Shown here: one piece after another, positions 39,038 through 47,917 of the stretch
How positions within the stretch are numbered: the stretch's first letter is position 1
Layout of the letters: every line of letters starts with the position of its first letter
Assembly: GCA_016702545.1 (NCBI GenBank)
Contig: JADJDT010000023.1
Coordinates: 37,369 to 101,368, forward strand
Reading direction: 5' to 3'
DNA length: 64,000 nt
DNA from: Pseudomonadota bacterium
GTDB lineage: Bacteria > Myxococcota_A > Polyangia > GCA-2747355
The notes under the pieces: model-generated
The model's input: the letters and a program-made list of their open reading frames with translations, nothing else
Told to the model about the DNA's origin: nothing
Databases searched by the model: none
Program-made: the position numbers and the translations under genes

Positions 39038-40252
39038 TCACGGGCGAGGCTTCGGCGACGGCGCAGGGGCCCCGGCCCGCGCGCCGAGCAGCGCGGAGAT
39101 CTTCTGCTGCCACCACGCCAGGTCGTGCAGCCCGACGACCTCCTCGCCGTTGAGGAAGAAGGTCGGGGTGCCGCTCAGCTTGCGCCGCAGGCCCTCCTCG
39201 ATGTCATCGAGCAACTGGCGGCGCATCTCCGGACTGCGAGCGCAGCGGTCGAGCGCGTCCCAGCGCAGTCCCAGCCGCCGAGCGTAGCGCGCGAAGTCCT
39301 CGGCGACGAAGGGGCCGCTTTGCTGGTAGAGCAACGCCGCGAAGGCGCCGAACTTCCGCTGTGCCGCCGCACAGCGCGCGTGCAGCGCCGCCGCACAGGC
39401 GGAGCCGTGGAAGGGCCGATCGATGCCGCGATTGCAGGCCTGGTCGAGCGGGAAGTCATGGTGCTCGAAACGCAGCTGGCCCGCATAACGGCGCTGCAGC
39501 TCGACGACGACCGCGTGGGCGCGCTTGCAGACCGCGCACTCGAAGTCGGAGAACTCGACGAGGTGCAGGGGCGCGCTGCTCAGCCCCAGCACCAGCCCCG
39601 TGGCGGGCGAGTGCGGGATGGGCAACCGGTCGGCCTTGGGCGCACCCAGCAGCGGGGGTAACCAGATCAGCTGCGAGGCGGCGGCGGCGGCCAGCGCGGC
39701 GACCAGCGCCATCGCGCGCGGACGTGCCAGCCACTGACCGAGCTCGCGCAGTCCGCCCCAAACCACAGAGCTCAGGCGGCCTCGGTACGCCCACAACAGC
39801 AACAGCAGCACGGTGCCGTTGACCACATAGAGCGCGCAGCACAGCACGCAGACCGCGTGCAGGCGAAAGAAGGCGAGATAGGCCATCGTCAAGCTCACCG
39901 GCAAGGCCAGCAGCATCGCCCAGACGGCGAGCGTGGCCCAGCGGGAAATTGGCCAACCGCGCCACAGTGCCAGCAGTACGACGACGGCGCTGAGGGCGTA
40001 GAACTCGAGGCCGAGGGCCGCCATCGGCACGCCCAGCACGCTCGCGTAGCGGCTCGCGGCCACGGTGGTGCAGCTCGCGGTGTCGCTGAGGTTGCAGAAG
40101 CTGTCGACGTTTTCGGGCCCCAGCGCCGCCACGACCACATGCAAACGCAGCAGATAGGCGCTGAGCGCGGCCGCGGTCAGCAGCAGCGCCACGACCAGCA
40201 GCGCGAGCCCGCTCCGCTGGCTTTCCCGCGCCGTCTCCGCTCTAGCGCTCAT
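39038..40252 (-). CDS. VKOR-DsbA fusion (disulfide formation)
   Basis: 404 aa. The N-terminal part is a vitamin K epoxide reductase membrane domain with a cysteine pair in FCNLSDTASCTTV and the redox motif CVLC in LHAVCVLCCALYV. After a further membrane helix comes a DsbA-like thioredoxin domain with the active site CAVC (FSDFECAVCKRAH) and a late cis-Pro-like GTPTFFLNG. The enzyme should oxidise cysteines of exported proteins, passing electrons to quinone through the VKOR half, and replace DsbAB. Exported Cys-rich proteins are common in this window. It overlaps the phosphomannomutase stop by four bases. Confidence 0.93.
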   Translation of the reverse strand: MSARAETARESQRSGLALLVVALLLTAAALSAYLLRLHVVVAALGPENVDSFCNLSDTASCTTVAASRYASVLGVPMAALGLEFYALSAVVVLLALWRGWPISRWATLAVWAMLLALPVSLTMAYLAFFRLHAVCVLCCALYVVNGTVLLLLLWAYRGRLSSVVWGGLRELGQWLARPRAMALVAALAAAAASQLIWLPPLLGAPKADRLPIPHSPATGLVLGLSSAPLHLVEFSDFECAVCKRAHAVVVELQRRYAGQLRFEHHDFPLDQACNRGIDRPFHGSACAAALHARCAAAQRKFGAFAALLYQQSGPFVAEDFARYARRLGLRWDALDRCARSPEMRRQLLDDIEEGLRRKLSGTPTFFLNGEEVVGLHDLAWWQQKISALLGARAGAPAPSPKPRP

Positions 40253-41724
40253 CCAGGGCGATCCATGCCTGTGCCACCGCCGGCAGCGAAGGGCTCGAGC
40301 AGCGCCAGCAGCTCGGCCGTCTTCTGCTGCATCAGGGCGGCGTCGCCGCGCGACTCGACGTTGAGCCGCACCAGCGGCTCGGTGTTCGAGGTGCGCAGAT
40401 TGAAGCGCCAGCGGGCGAACTCGAAGCTGATGCCGTCCGTGCGGTCGATCATCGCGCCTTGGCCCTGGCCGCCCTTGCTCTGGCCGCCCTGCCCCTGGCC
40501 GAGCTGCCCCTGATAGTGCGCCACGATCGCGGCCAGCGCCTGATCGGGCGCGCTGAGGCGGCGGTTGATCTCGCCGCTCGCCGGAAACATCCGCATCCGC
40601 TCGCCTACCAGCGTGGAGAGGGCACCCTGCTCGGTGATCGCCTGCGCCACCAGCAGCCAGGGGATCATGCCGCTGTCGCAGTAGAAGAATCGGCGAAAGT
40701 AATGGTGCGCGGACATCTCACCGCCGTAGACCGCATCGACGGCGCGCATCTTCTCCTTGATGAAGGCATGGCCGCTGCGGCTCAGCACCGCCGTGCCACC
40801 GGCCGCGCCGACGAGGTCGAGGGTGTTCCAGGTCAGTCGCGGATCGTAGATCACCTTGCCGCCGGGCGCCTCGCGCAGCGCCATCTGCGCCAGCAGACCG
40901 ACGACGTAGTAGCCCTCGATGAAGACCCCGTGCTCGTCGAAGAGGAAGCAGCGGTCGAAGTCGCCATCCCAGGCCACCCCGAGGTCGGCCCCGTGGGCTC
41001 GCACGGCGTCGGCAGTGACACCGCGATTCTCCTCGAGCAGGGGATTGGGCACTCCGGCCGGGAACTCGCCATCGGGCTCGTGCTGCAGACGTACCAGCTC
41101 GAAGGGCAGCTCGGCGGCGAGCGCGTCGAGCACGGGGCCGGCGCACCCGTGCCCCGCGTTGGTCACGATCTTCAGCGGCCGCAACGCCTCGCGGCGCACG
41201 TAGCTCAGCAGGTGCTCCACGTAGGCCGGACGCACCGAGACGTCCGAGACGCGCCCCCGCCCACCGCGCTCGGAGAAGTGGCCGCTGCGCACGCACTCCT
41301 CGATCTGCTGCAGGCCACTGTCGGCGCTGATCGGGCGCGAGCCGGCGCGCACCATCTTCATGCCGTTGTAGTCCTTCGGGTTGTGGCTGGCGGTGACCAT
41401 GATGCCGCCGTCCGCGCCGAGGTGCGCGGTGGCGAAGTAGACCTCCTCGGTGCCACACAGACCGATGCACTGGACATCGACGCCGCTGGCGGTGAGGCCC
41501 TCGATCAGCGCCTCGACCAGCGCCGGCCCGGACAAGCGCACGTCGTAACCGACCACGACGCGGCCGGGCTGAATCACTGTCGCGTAGGCGCGGCCGATGC
41601 GTTCGACCATGCGTTCGTTGAGCTCATCCGGCAGACGCCCGCGCACGTCGTAGGCCTTGAACGCGGCCAGCCGTCCGTCGGCGTTCAGCGCGCCCATCGT
41701 CTCGCTCTTGCCACCTGCACTCAT
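40249..41724 (-). CDS. Phosphomannomutase/phosphoglucomutase
   Basis: Interconverts hexose 6- and 1-phosphates for nucleotide-sugar synthesis. About 491 aa. Seen: phosphoserine loop VTASHNPKDYNG, metal loop AWDGDFDRCF, sugar-binding GGEMSAHHYF and the C-terminal phosphate-binding RTSNTEPLVR. Start at MSAGGKSETMG (41724). Near residue 430 there is an odd Gly/Gln run (QGQGGQSKGGQGQG), low-complexity DNA inserted before the C-terminal domain. manC lies directly upstream on the same strand, so the pair should feed GDP-mannose. Confidence 0.95.
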   Translation of the reverse strand: MSAGGKSETMGALNADGRLAAFKAYDVRGRLPDELNERMVERIGRAYATVIQPGRVVVGYDVRLSGPALVEALIEGLTASGVDVQCIGLCGTEEVYFATAHLGADGGIMVTASHNPKDYNGMKMVRAGSRPISADSGLQQIEECVRSGHFSERGGRGRVSDVSVRPAYVEHLLSYVRREALRPLKIVTNAGHGCAGPVLDALAAELPFELVRLQHEPDGEFPAGVPNPLLEENRGVTADAVRAHGADLGVAWDGDFDRCFLFDEHGVFIEGYYVVGLLAQMALREAPGGKVIYDPRLTWNTLDLVGAAGGTAVLSRSGHAFIKEKMRAVDAVYGGEMSAHHYFRRFFYCDSGMIPWLLVAQAITEQGALSTLVGERMRMFPASGEINRRLSAPDQALAAIVAHYQGQLGQGQGGQSKGGQGQGAMIDRTDGISFEFARWRFNLRTSNTEPLVRLNVESRGDAALMQQKTAELLALLEPFAAGGGTGMDRPG

Positions 41725-41780
41725 CGGTCCTGCTCCTGCGCCAGCGGCGGCGCGGCGCCACGCGAACCCGTGGCGGCCGC

Positions 41781-42917
41781 CTACTTCAGCTCGTCGGCCA
41801 AGCCGCGCACGAGCTGCTTGATGCCTTCGGCCCGCGCGCGCGTCGTGACCAGCGTGCGATTCCCGGCCCGCACGACGATCAGGTCGCGCACCCCGACCAA
41901 CGCGACATGCTCGCGAGGGTCCTCGCAGAAGGCCAGATTGCCCTCCGCTTCGAGCACATGGAGCTGGCCGCGCGCCGCGTTCTCGAAGGGATCGTGCTCG
42001 AGGAAATCGGCCAGCGCGACCCAACCACCGACGTCGCTCCAGGCGAAGGTCGCCTCGACGCAGTGGACCTGCCGGGCATGCTCCATCACCGCGTAGTCGA
42101 TCGAAATCGGGCGTAGCGGCTCGAAGGCCCGGCTCAGCTCGCCCGCGAACTCGGGTGTCCCGTCGGCGGCCGCCGCGCGCTCCAGGCCCGCGAGATGGTC
42201 CGGCAGCCGCTGCTCGAGCTCGGCCAGAATGGCCGCCGTCGTCCAGACGAAGATCCCGCTGTTCCAGCAGTAGTCACCCGCCTCGAGGTAGTCGCTGGCC
42301 GTCTCGGCGTTCGGCTTCTCGCGGAACTGCAGCAGACGGTAGTGCGCCACCTGATCGGCGCTGGGCAGGCGTTCGCCCAGCTGCAGGTAGCCGTAGCTCG
42401 TGGCCGGGTAGGTCGGTCGGATCCCGAAGGTGTAGAGCGCTTGCGGATGCTGCCGGGCGCCGCGGGCCGCCGAGATCAGCGCGCGCTGGAAGGCTGCGGG
42501 CGGCGAGATGTAGTGATCAGCGGTCAGCACCGCCAGCACCGGATTGCCGAAACGGCGGCGGCAGAGCAGCGCGGCCAGCGCCGTGGCGGCCGCCGTGTCG
42601 CGCCGGCACGGCTCGCCGATCACGTTGCCGGCCGGGATCTCCGGCAGCTGCTCGCGTACCAGCTCGACGAAGGAGGCCGCCGTGAGCACCAGGATCCGCT
42701 CGCGCGGCACCAGCTCGGCGACGCGGTCGTAGCTCTGCTGCAACAGCGTGCGCGTGCCGATCAGCCGCAGGAACTGCTTCGGCCGGTGCTCGGTGCTGAC
42801 AGGCCAGAAGCGAGTGCCCGCGCCGCCGGCCATGATCACGACGACGAGGTCGGGGACCTCCGCGTGCATCGCCTTCGGCACCCTATCGGGCACGGCCGCG
42901 GGGATCTGCTGCGCCAT
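41781..42917 (-). CDS. manC: Mannose-1-phosphate guanylyltransferase
   Basis: Makes GDP-mannose from mannose 1-phosphate and GTP. 378 aa, so only the nucleotidyltransferase and left-handed-helix parts without the isomerase domain of bifunctional forms. Seen: MAGGAGTRFWPVS with RPKQFL, GEPCRRDTAAA, LTADHYI, FREKPN, YCWNSGIFVW and DVGGW. First gene of the run manC, phosphomannomutase, VKOR-DsbA, giant hydrolase, pepP. Confidence 0.95.
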   Translation of the reverse strand: MAQQIPAAVPDRVPKAMHAEVPDLVVVIMAGGAGTRFWPVSTEHRPKQFLRLIGTRTLLQQSYDRVAELVPRERILVLTAASFVELVREQLPEIPAGNVIGEPCRRDTAAATALAALLCRRRFGNPVLAVLTADHYISPPAAFQRALISAARGARQHPQALYTFGIRPTYPATSYGYLQLGERLPSADQVAHYRLLQFREKPNAETASDYLEAGDYCWNSGIFVWTTAAILAELEQRLPDHLAGLERAAAADGTPEFAGELSRAFEPLRPISIDYAVMEHARQVHCVEATFAWSDVGGWVALADFLEHDPFENAARGQLHVLEAEGNLAFCEDPREHVALVGVRDLIVVRAGNRTLVTTRARAEGIKQLVRGLADELK

Positions 42918-43028
42918 GGGATCGTGCGCCTCGTCTGCCGGTGCTTCGATCGCCGGTCCGATCGTCGCCCGTCCGCATCATCGCGGGGCGGGCCGTCGCG
43001 GCCGCCCGCCACGCTCAGCTCGCCACGC

Positions 43029-43349
43029 TCAGCTTGGCTGTCCACGCCCGGCGGCTGCCCCACCGCCCTCGATGCGCCGCTCGATCGCCCCGCAGCGCGC
43101 TTCCACGCGGCGCAGGGTGCCCTCGAGGGTCTGCTCGAGTTGCGTCAGGTCACCGCGCGTCGCGAGCCGCAGCACGGCGGCCACGCCGCCGACCTTGCGG
43201 TCGAACTCGCTCTCGAAGCGGCCCTTCAACTCGAGGCCCTTGGTGATCGCGCCGAGCAGGCGCGGATCGGCCAATACACGCGCCACCGACGGGTTGGAGA
43301 GCAGCCGCATCCCGCGCCGCAGCGCGTCTTCCCTGAGCTTGTCCAGCAT
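43029..43349 (-). CDS. Small helical hypothetical protein, 106 aa
   Basis: Starts MLDKLREDALRRGMRLLSN and is predicted wholly helical with heptad spacing (LTQLEQTLEGTLRRVEARCGAIERR), likely a coiled-coil oligomer, of the kind seen in small phasin-like proteins; no family is certain. The stop codon lies inside a direct repeat of 14 bp (cgccacgctcagct, at 43007 and 43021). It is transcribed away from ccmA. Confidence 0.65.
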   Translation of the reverse strand: MLDKLREDALRRGMRLLSNPSVARVLADPRLLGAITKGLELKGRFESEFDRKVGGVAAVLRLATRGDLTQLEQTLEGTLRRVEARCGAIERRIEGGGAAAGRGQPS

Positions 43350-43499
43350 CGTACCCCTCCCCAGGTTCGGCGCATGCTTGCCACGAGGGCAAAGCGGGTG
43401 TCAACGGCAGGCCGGGGCAGTCGCGCCCCGCGCCCTCACCGACCGCAGCATGTTCCTTCCGCTGCAGCCGCCTTCCGTGTTAACCGGGCCACCTCGGTC

Positions 43500-44309
43500 A
43501 TGGACTCAGCGACCTCCAGCGCTACGATCAGCCCCGTGCGCGTGGTGGCGCTGCGCAAGGTCTATGGCCGGCACGCCGCGCTCGCGGGCGTCGACGGCGA
43601 GCTCGCTGCCGGCCAGGTCAGCGTTTTGATGGGCCCCAACGGCGCGGGGAAATCCACGCTGCTGGGGCTCCTCAGCACGCTGGCCCGCCCGACCAGCGGC
43701 GAGGTGTTTTTCGGGCCTTGGTCGCACCGCGAGGCCGAGCGCGACCTGCGCCACACGATCGGCTTCCTCGGCCACGCGCCGCTGCTCTACCGCGACCTCT
43801 CGGCGCGTGAGAACCTGACCTTCTTCGGCCGCCTCTACGGACTGACGGGTCTCTCGGCCCGCGTCGAGCAGTGGCTCGCTCAAACAGGCATGAGCGCCGC
43901 GGCCGAGCGCCCCGTGCGCCAGCTCTCGCGCGGCATGACTCAGCGCGTGGCCCTGGGCCGCGCCTTGCTGCACGAGCCGCAGCTGCTACTGCTCGACGAG
44001 CCCTTCACGGCGCTCGATCGCGGCGGCGTCGCGCTGCTGCGCCAGGTGATCCGCTCGCTGCGGCAGGCTGGGCGCACGGTGGTCCTGGCCACGCACGATG
44101 TCGAGGCCGTCAGTGGTCTCTGCGACCAGCTGTGGGTGCTGCGCCGGGGGCGGATCGTGGCGCGGCGCAGCGGAGCGACGCTGGATGGGGCGGCGCTGCT
44201 CGCCGGCTACCACCAGGCGATCGACGAGCCGGTCGACGGCGCTGCGCCGGCGGCGCCGAGCGAGGCCGCGCCAGGCGCCACGGACGACATCGGCAGGGGT
44301 GCGCCATGA
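43500..44309 (+). CDS. ccmA: ABC transporter ATP-binding protein, CcmA-like
   Basis: 269 aa. Walker A MGPNGAGKSTLL, signature LSRGMTQRVALGRALL, Walker B LLLLDEPFTALD, H-loop LATHDVE. Its place before a CcmB-type permease and the short Gly/Asp-poor core fit the cytochrome c maturation exporter CcmAB, whose ATPase frees CcmE-bound haem. The usual ccmC, ccmE and ccmF partners are not in this window. The C-terminal 25 residues are an Ala/Pro-rich extension. Its TGA overlaps the ATG of the next gene. Confidence 0.85.
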   Translation: MDSATSSATISPVRVVALRKVYGRHAALAGVDGELAAGQVSVLMGPNGAGKSTLLGLLSTLARPTSGEVFFGPWSHREAERDLRHTIGFLGHAPLLYRDLSARENLTFFGRLYGLTGLSARVEQWLAQTGMSAAAERPVRQLSRGMTQRVALGRALLHEPQLLLLDEPFTALDRGGVALLRQVIRSLRQAGRTVVLATHDVEAVSGLCDQLWVLRRGRIVARRSGATLDGAALLAGYHQAIDEPVDGAAPAAPSEAAPGATDDIGRGAP

Positions 44310-45136
44310 GCCCGAGGGACGCCGAGCCGGGAAGCTCGCAGGCGGAGCGCGCGGCGGGGGGGGCCAGCGCGCAGCAGCGGGCGCCCGAAGGCCCGCCGGC
44401 GCGCGCGCCGCGGCCGAGCGAAGCAGGGGCGGCGAGGTCGGCCCCGGGTGAGCTGCGGCTGCTGTTGGCGCACACCGCGCAGATCCTGCACAAGGACCTG
44501 CGCCAGGAGTGGCGCTCACGCGAGATCGTCTACACGATGACGCTCTTCGCCGCGTTGTTGGTGATGATCTTCTCGTTCGCCTTCATCGAGCAGGGCGAGC
44601 CGATGAGCGGCGTCGCTGCGGGGATCTTGTGGGTCGCCGTGGCCTTCGCCGGTACGCTGGCGCTCGGACGCTATTTCGAGCGCGAGCGCGAGGCCGACAC
44701 CATCACGGCGCTGCTGCTGAGCCCGGCGAGCCGCGCCGCGATCTACCTGGCCAAGCTGCTCGGCATCGCGGTCTTCATGCTGATCACCGAGGCCGTGCTG
44801 CTGCCGCTGCTGATCGTGCTGTTCGAGATCGAGATCGCTGCGCCAGGGCTGCTGATCGCGCTGCTGCTGCTGGGCACGGTCGGCTTCGCCGCAGTCGGCT
44901 CGCTCTTCGCCGCCGGGCTGATGCGCTCCAGCAGCCGGGACGTCTTGCTCGGGGTGCTGACCTTCCCGATCGTGCTGCCGGTGATCATCGCCGGCGCCAA
45001 GGGCACGGCGGCCCTGTTCGGCAGCCCCGCCGAGCTGCCCACGGCCCTCACCTGGCTCAAGCTGATGCTCGCGTTCGACGCCATCTTCATCGTGCTGTCG
45101 TTGTGGGCCTTCGGGCCCCTCGTCAGTAACGAGTAA
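44306..45136 (+). CDS. ccmB: Heme exporter membrane protein, CcmB-like
   Basis: 276 aa. An unusual N-terminal extension of about 50 residues rich in Ala, Pro, Arg and Gly precedes the CcmB pattern: ILHKDLRQEWRSREIVYTM, FSFAFI, LGRYFEREREADTITALLLSP, RAAIYLAKLLG, then four more membrane segments. Start at ATG 44306 in a four-base overlap with ccmA. The minus-strand kinase-fold frame runs antisense across it; the family match supports this strand. Confidence 0.88.
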   Translation: MSPRDAEPGSSQAERAAGGASAQQRAPEGPPARAPRPSEAGAARSAPGELRLLLAHTAQILHKDLRQEWRSREIVYTMTLFAALLVMIFSFAFIEQGEPMSGVAAGILWVAVAFAGTLALGRYFEREREADTITALLLSPASRAAIYLAKLLGIAVFMLITEAVLLPLLIVLFEIEIAAPGLLIALLLLGTVGFAAVGSLFAAGLMRSSSRDVLLGVLTFPIVLPVIIAGAKGTAALFGSPAELPTALTWLKLMLAFDAIFIVLSLWAFGPLVSNE

Positions 45137-45224
45137 CGCTTGGTACGCCGTCACGGTGGACGGCGCCTCGGTCGACGGTGAGGCACGGTGAGCCCCCGCG
45201 ACGCACGACCGAAGAACAAGGCCT

Positions 45225-47137
45225 TCAGCGCCGGCGCAGGCCGCTCTCGACGCGACCGCGAGGGATCTCGACCCCGGCCGCGAACGCCGCCGCGGCGCGC
45301 GGCGCCGAACCCGTGGGCGCAAGGGCGGCGGTGGCACGCGCTTGAGCTCGACATCGAGCACACCCGCCAGGCGTGCGGCCTCGCGGTCGTCGATCGTCTG
45401 CGAGAAGTCGATATACCCGTCGCGACGCAGGTGCAGCGCGTGCGACTCCGCGCGGCGCAGGTCGTCGAGACGGAGCGGCGTCGTCCCGCGTCGTGTGCCA
45501 TCGACGAAGACGGCGGCGCCGGCGGGACGCGTCACCACGTCGAGCACGAAGCGCTGGGCCTGACGCTCGGGAGCGAGCGTCACCGCGAGGCGCCGTTGCT
45601 CGCCCGGACGCAGTCGCACCACGCGCGTCGCGGCCCGATAGCCCTCGGCACTGAACACCAGCGTATGAGCCACGCCCGGCGCGAGGTCGCTGAGCACCAG
45701 CGGCGTCTCGCCCAGGGGCCGCTGGCCCTCGCTGTAGACCCGTACCGCCACCGGCGTGGTGTTCAACTCGAGCACGGTAGGGCCAGCCACCGGGCTTCGG
45801 TCGCGCCACAGGCGCCAGCCCACGGCGAGCAGGGCCACCACACAGAGCACACCCGCCGACCACCACAGCGGCGTCCAGCTCGGGCGCGCGCGCGGGAGCA
45901 GGTCGGTCGTGCGCTGCGAGGCACCGCGCGCAGGGGTCGGCGGCGACCGCCGTTCAGGGCCAGCCGGCGCCGGTGCCGGCGGTGACGACTCGGCCGCGGA
46001 GCGTTCGTCGTGCGCGGAGGCGCGGACGAGGCCGGCCAGCACCTCGCGTGCGGCCTCGACCGTCGGCACCTCGTCGAGGAAGGACTGCGCCTCCTCCGCG
46101 TCGTAAGGCTCCTCCACCGCCTCGCCCGCCTCGCGCGCCCACGGTGCGGTCGTCACGCGTGGCAGCGGTGCCGCGAGAGCATCGCCGGCCGGGGCCGCTC
46201 GCTCGCTCGCCGGCATCAACAGCGCGAGCCAGCTCGCCAGAGCCGGCTGCCCGGCAGACCAGCGCTGCGCGCGCGCCACCTGATCGAGGGCATACTCGAA
46301 TTCCTGCGCACTGGCGTAGCGCGCCTCGCGGTCGCGTTGCAGCGCCGTCATGGCGACAGCCGCGAGCGCCGCAGACAGGTCGTCGCGCAGCGTGCCGAGC
46401 GGCGCGATCGGCTCGTGCAGCACCGCCTCACGGGTCGCCGGCAGCGTCGGGCGCCCAAAGAGCGGACGTCGTCCCAGCAACTCGTAGAGCAGCGCGCCGA
46501 GCGAGAACACGTCGCTGCGGCCATCGATCGGCTCGCCGCGCCACTGCTCCGGCGAGGCGTAGGCCGGCCCGCCGCTCGCCGCGCCCGCCGGCGCCGTGGC
46601 CCACACCGCCGCCGCGGCGGCCAACCAGCCGCCGCCCAGCCTGACCTCGCCGCCGTGGCCCAGAAACACGTTCGCCGCGTGCACCCCGCCATGGGCCTCG
46701 CCGAAGGGCGTCGCCACCGTCGTCTCGGCGGAGTGCGACTGCTGCAGCCCACGGCAGAGGCAGGTGACGACGAACGCGGCCAGGGCGTCCGGCAGTCCCC
46801 CGCCGCGCTGCTGCGCGCGCGCGACCACCGCATCCAGATCGTGGCCCGGCAGATGCTCCAGCACCACGAAGCACTCGCCGGGGAGCTCGCAGACCTCGAT
46901 CACCCGCAGCAGCTGCGGGTGGGGAGCAGGTTGGGGACCACGCGCGGCCCGCTGCGCCTCGCGCACGAACGCAGCCCTGACCTGGTCCTGCTGGGCCAGC
47001 CGCGGCAGCAGCTGCTCGATCATCACCGGCTGCGCCGCGGCGCCCATTTCGTCGCCAGGCGCCCGCGCGAGGTGGCGCTCAGCCAGTGCGGTCGGGGCGA
47101 GGCTGCGCAGCAGCTCGTACTTGCCCAAACGGCGCAC
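45225..47137 (-). CDS. Kinase-fold protein with two PEGA domains, catalytic motifs lost; C-terminus uncertain
   Basis: GTG start at 47137 with GAGGAG upstream. Residues 5-300 follow a PknB-like kinase (GKYELLRSL, FVVLEHLPGHDL, YASPEQWRGEPIDGRSDVFSLGALLYELL), but VMIEQ (38-42) lacks the usual Lys, the catalytic loop reads HGGVHAANV (149-157), and the DFG site reads LGGGW. A pseudokinase is likely. One membrane helix (LWWSAGVLCVVALLAVGW) and two PEGA domains follow (LELNTTPVAVRVY..., LDVVTRPAGAAVFVDG). After LKRVPPPPLRP the frame runs on to 44516, antisense to ccmB. A one-base shift in the Arg-rich tail would end it at 45225 or near 45151. I give 45225 as the probable end. Confidence 0.75.
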
Positions 47138-47284
47138 GCCTCGCTCCTCGGGTACGGATCGGATCACGGATCGGCCCGGTGCCTGCCCTGGGCGGACACG
47201 CGCCGCAAGCAGGCTAGCGCGCGGCTGTCCGCCGCGCAAAAAACGGGCGTCGCGCTCGCTCGGGCGGCGGGCGATCCACCTTGC

Positions 47285-47313
47285 TTGACAGCCGGGCGCG
47301 CCCGGGCTACACG
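47285..47313 (+). promoter_or_regulatory. Probable promoter of the rplM-rpsI operon
   Basis: Consensus TTGACA at 47285-47290, a 17-base spacer that is itself a GC palindrome (gccgggcgcgcccgggc), then TACACG at 47308-47313. It implies a leader of about 150 nt before rplM holding the 11-bp repeats. By-eye prediction. Confidence 0.5.
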
Positions 47314-47406
47314 TCCTGCCGCCGCGCGGGGGCCCGTCCCTCGCGCCGGCGCGGACCATGGATCCCGCAGGCCGCTCGTTGGGAGCCATGAGCACATTTG
47401 GGAATG

Positions 47407-47461
47407 CCTACTTTGGGCCTACCTTGGGCCTACTTTGGGCCTACCTTGGGCCTACTTTGGG
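47407..47461. repeat. Tandem repeat, five copies of 11 bp, in the rplM leader
   Basis: Units cctactttggg and cctaccttggg alternate strictly (T, C, T, C, T), so there is also a 22-bp period. The array ends ten bases before ATG 47471. It is less GC-rich than its surroundings. The rest of the 330-bp gap from 47138 holds the promoter candidate at 47285 and nothing else that I recognise. Confidence 0.95.
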
Positions 47462-47470
47462 AAATGTACG

Positions 47471-47917
47471 ATGAACTCGATGTTCTGTAAGATTTTCAGT
47501 GCGTGCTCGAACGAGGTGCTGGTGCAATGGCTGCTTGTCGATCTTGACGGCCGCATTCTAGGCTGCGTAGCTTCTGAGATCGCGCGGATCCTGCGCGGCA
47601 AGCACAAGGCGCAGTTCACGCCCCATGTGGACACCGGTGACTTCGTCGTCGCGATCAACGCGGAGAAGATCCACCTCACGGGCGAGAAGCTGACGCAGAA
47701 GCGCTACTACCGGCACAGTGGGCATCCGGGAGGTCTGAGCAGCTTCAGCGCGGGCGAGCTGCTCGCGCGCAAGCCCGGCGAGGTCCTGCGGCTGGCGGTC
47801 CGTGGCATGTTGCCGAAGAACACGCTCGGTCGGCAGCTGCTGCGGAAGCTCAAAATCTACGCGGGCGCGACGCACCCGCACGCGGCGCAGCAGCCCAAGG
47901 CAGTGGAGATCCATTGA
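47471..47917 (+). CDS. rplM: 50S ribosomal protein L13
   Basis: 148 aa. Core match from LLVDLDGRILGCVASEIARIL through GKHKAQFTPHVDTGDFVV, INAEKIHLTGEKL, YYRHSGHPGG, VRGMLPKNTLGRQLLRKL to YAGATHPHAAQQP. The first 20 residues (MNSMFCKIFSACSNEVLVQW) are less conserved; the second ATG at 47480 is also possible and matches the usual L13 start better. First gene of rplM-rpsI, with rpsU behind. An 11-bp tandem array lies just upstream. Confidence 0.96.
   Translation: MNSMFCKIFSACSNEVLVQWLLVDLDGRILGCVASEIARILRGKHKAQFTPHVDTGDFVVAINAEKIHLTGEKLTQKRYYRHSGHPGGLSSFSAGELLARKPGEVLRLAVRGMLPKNTLGRQLLRKLKIYAGATHPHAAQQPKAVEIH

Noticed and set aside
44516..45224. Continuation of the kinase-PEGA frame as a real C-terminal domain
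   Set aside because: It is antisense to ccmB, whose motifs and ATGA coupling to ccmA are clear. The extension is Glu/Gln/Arg-rich without structure.
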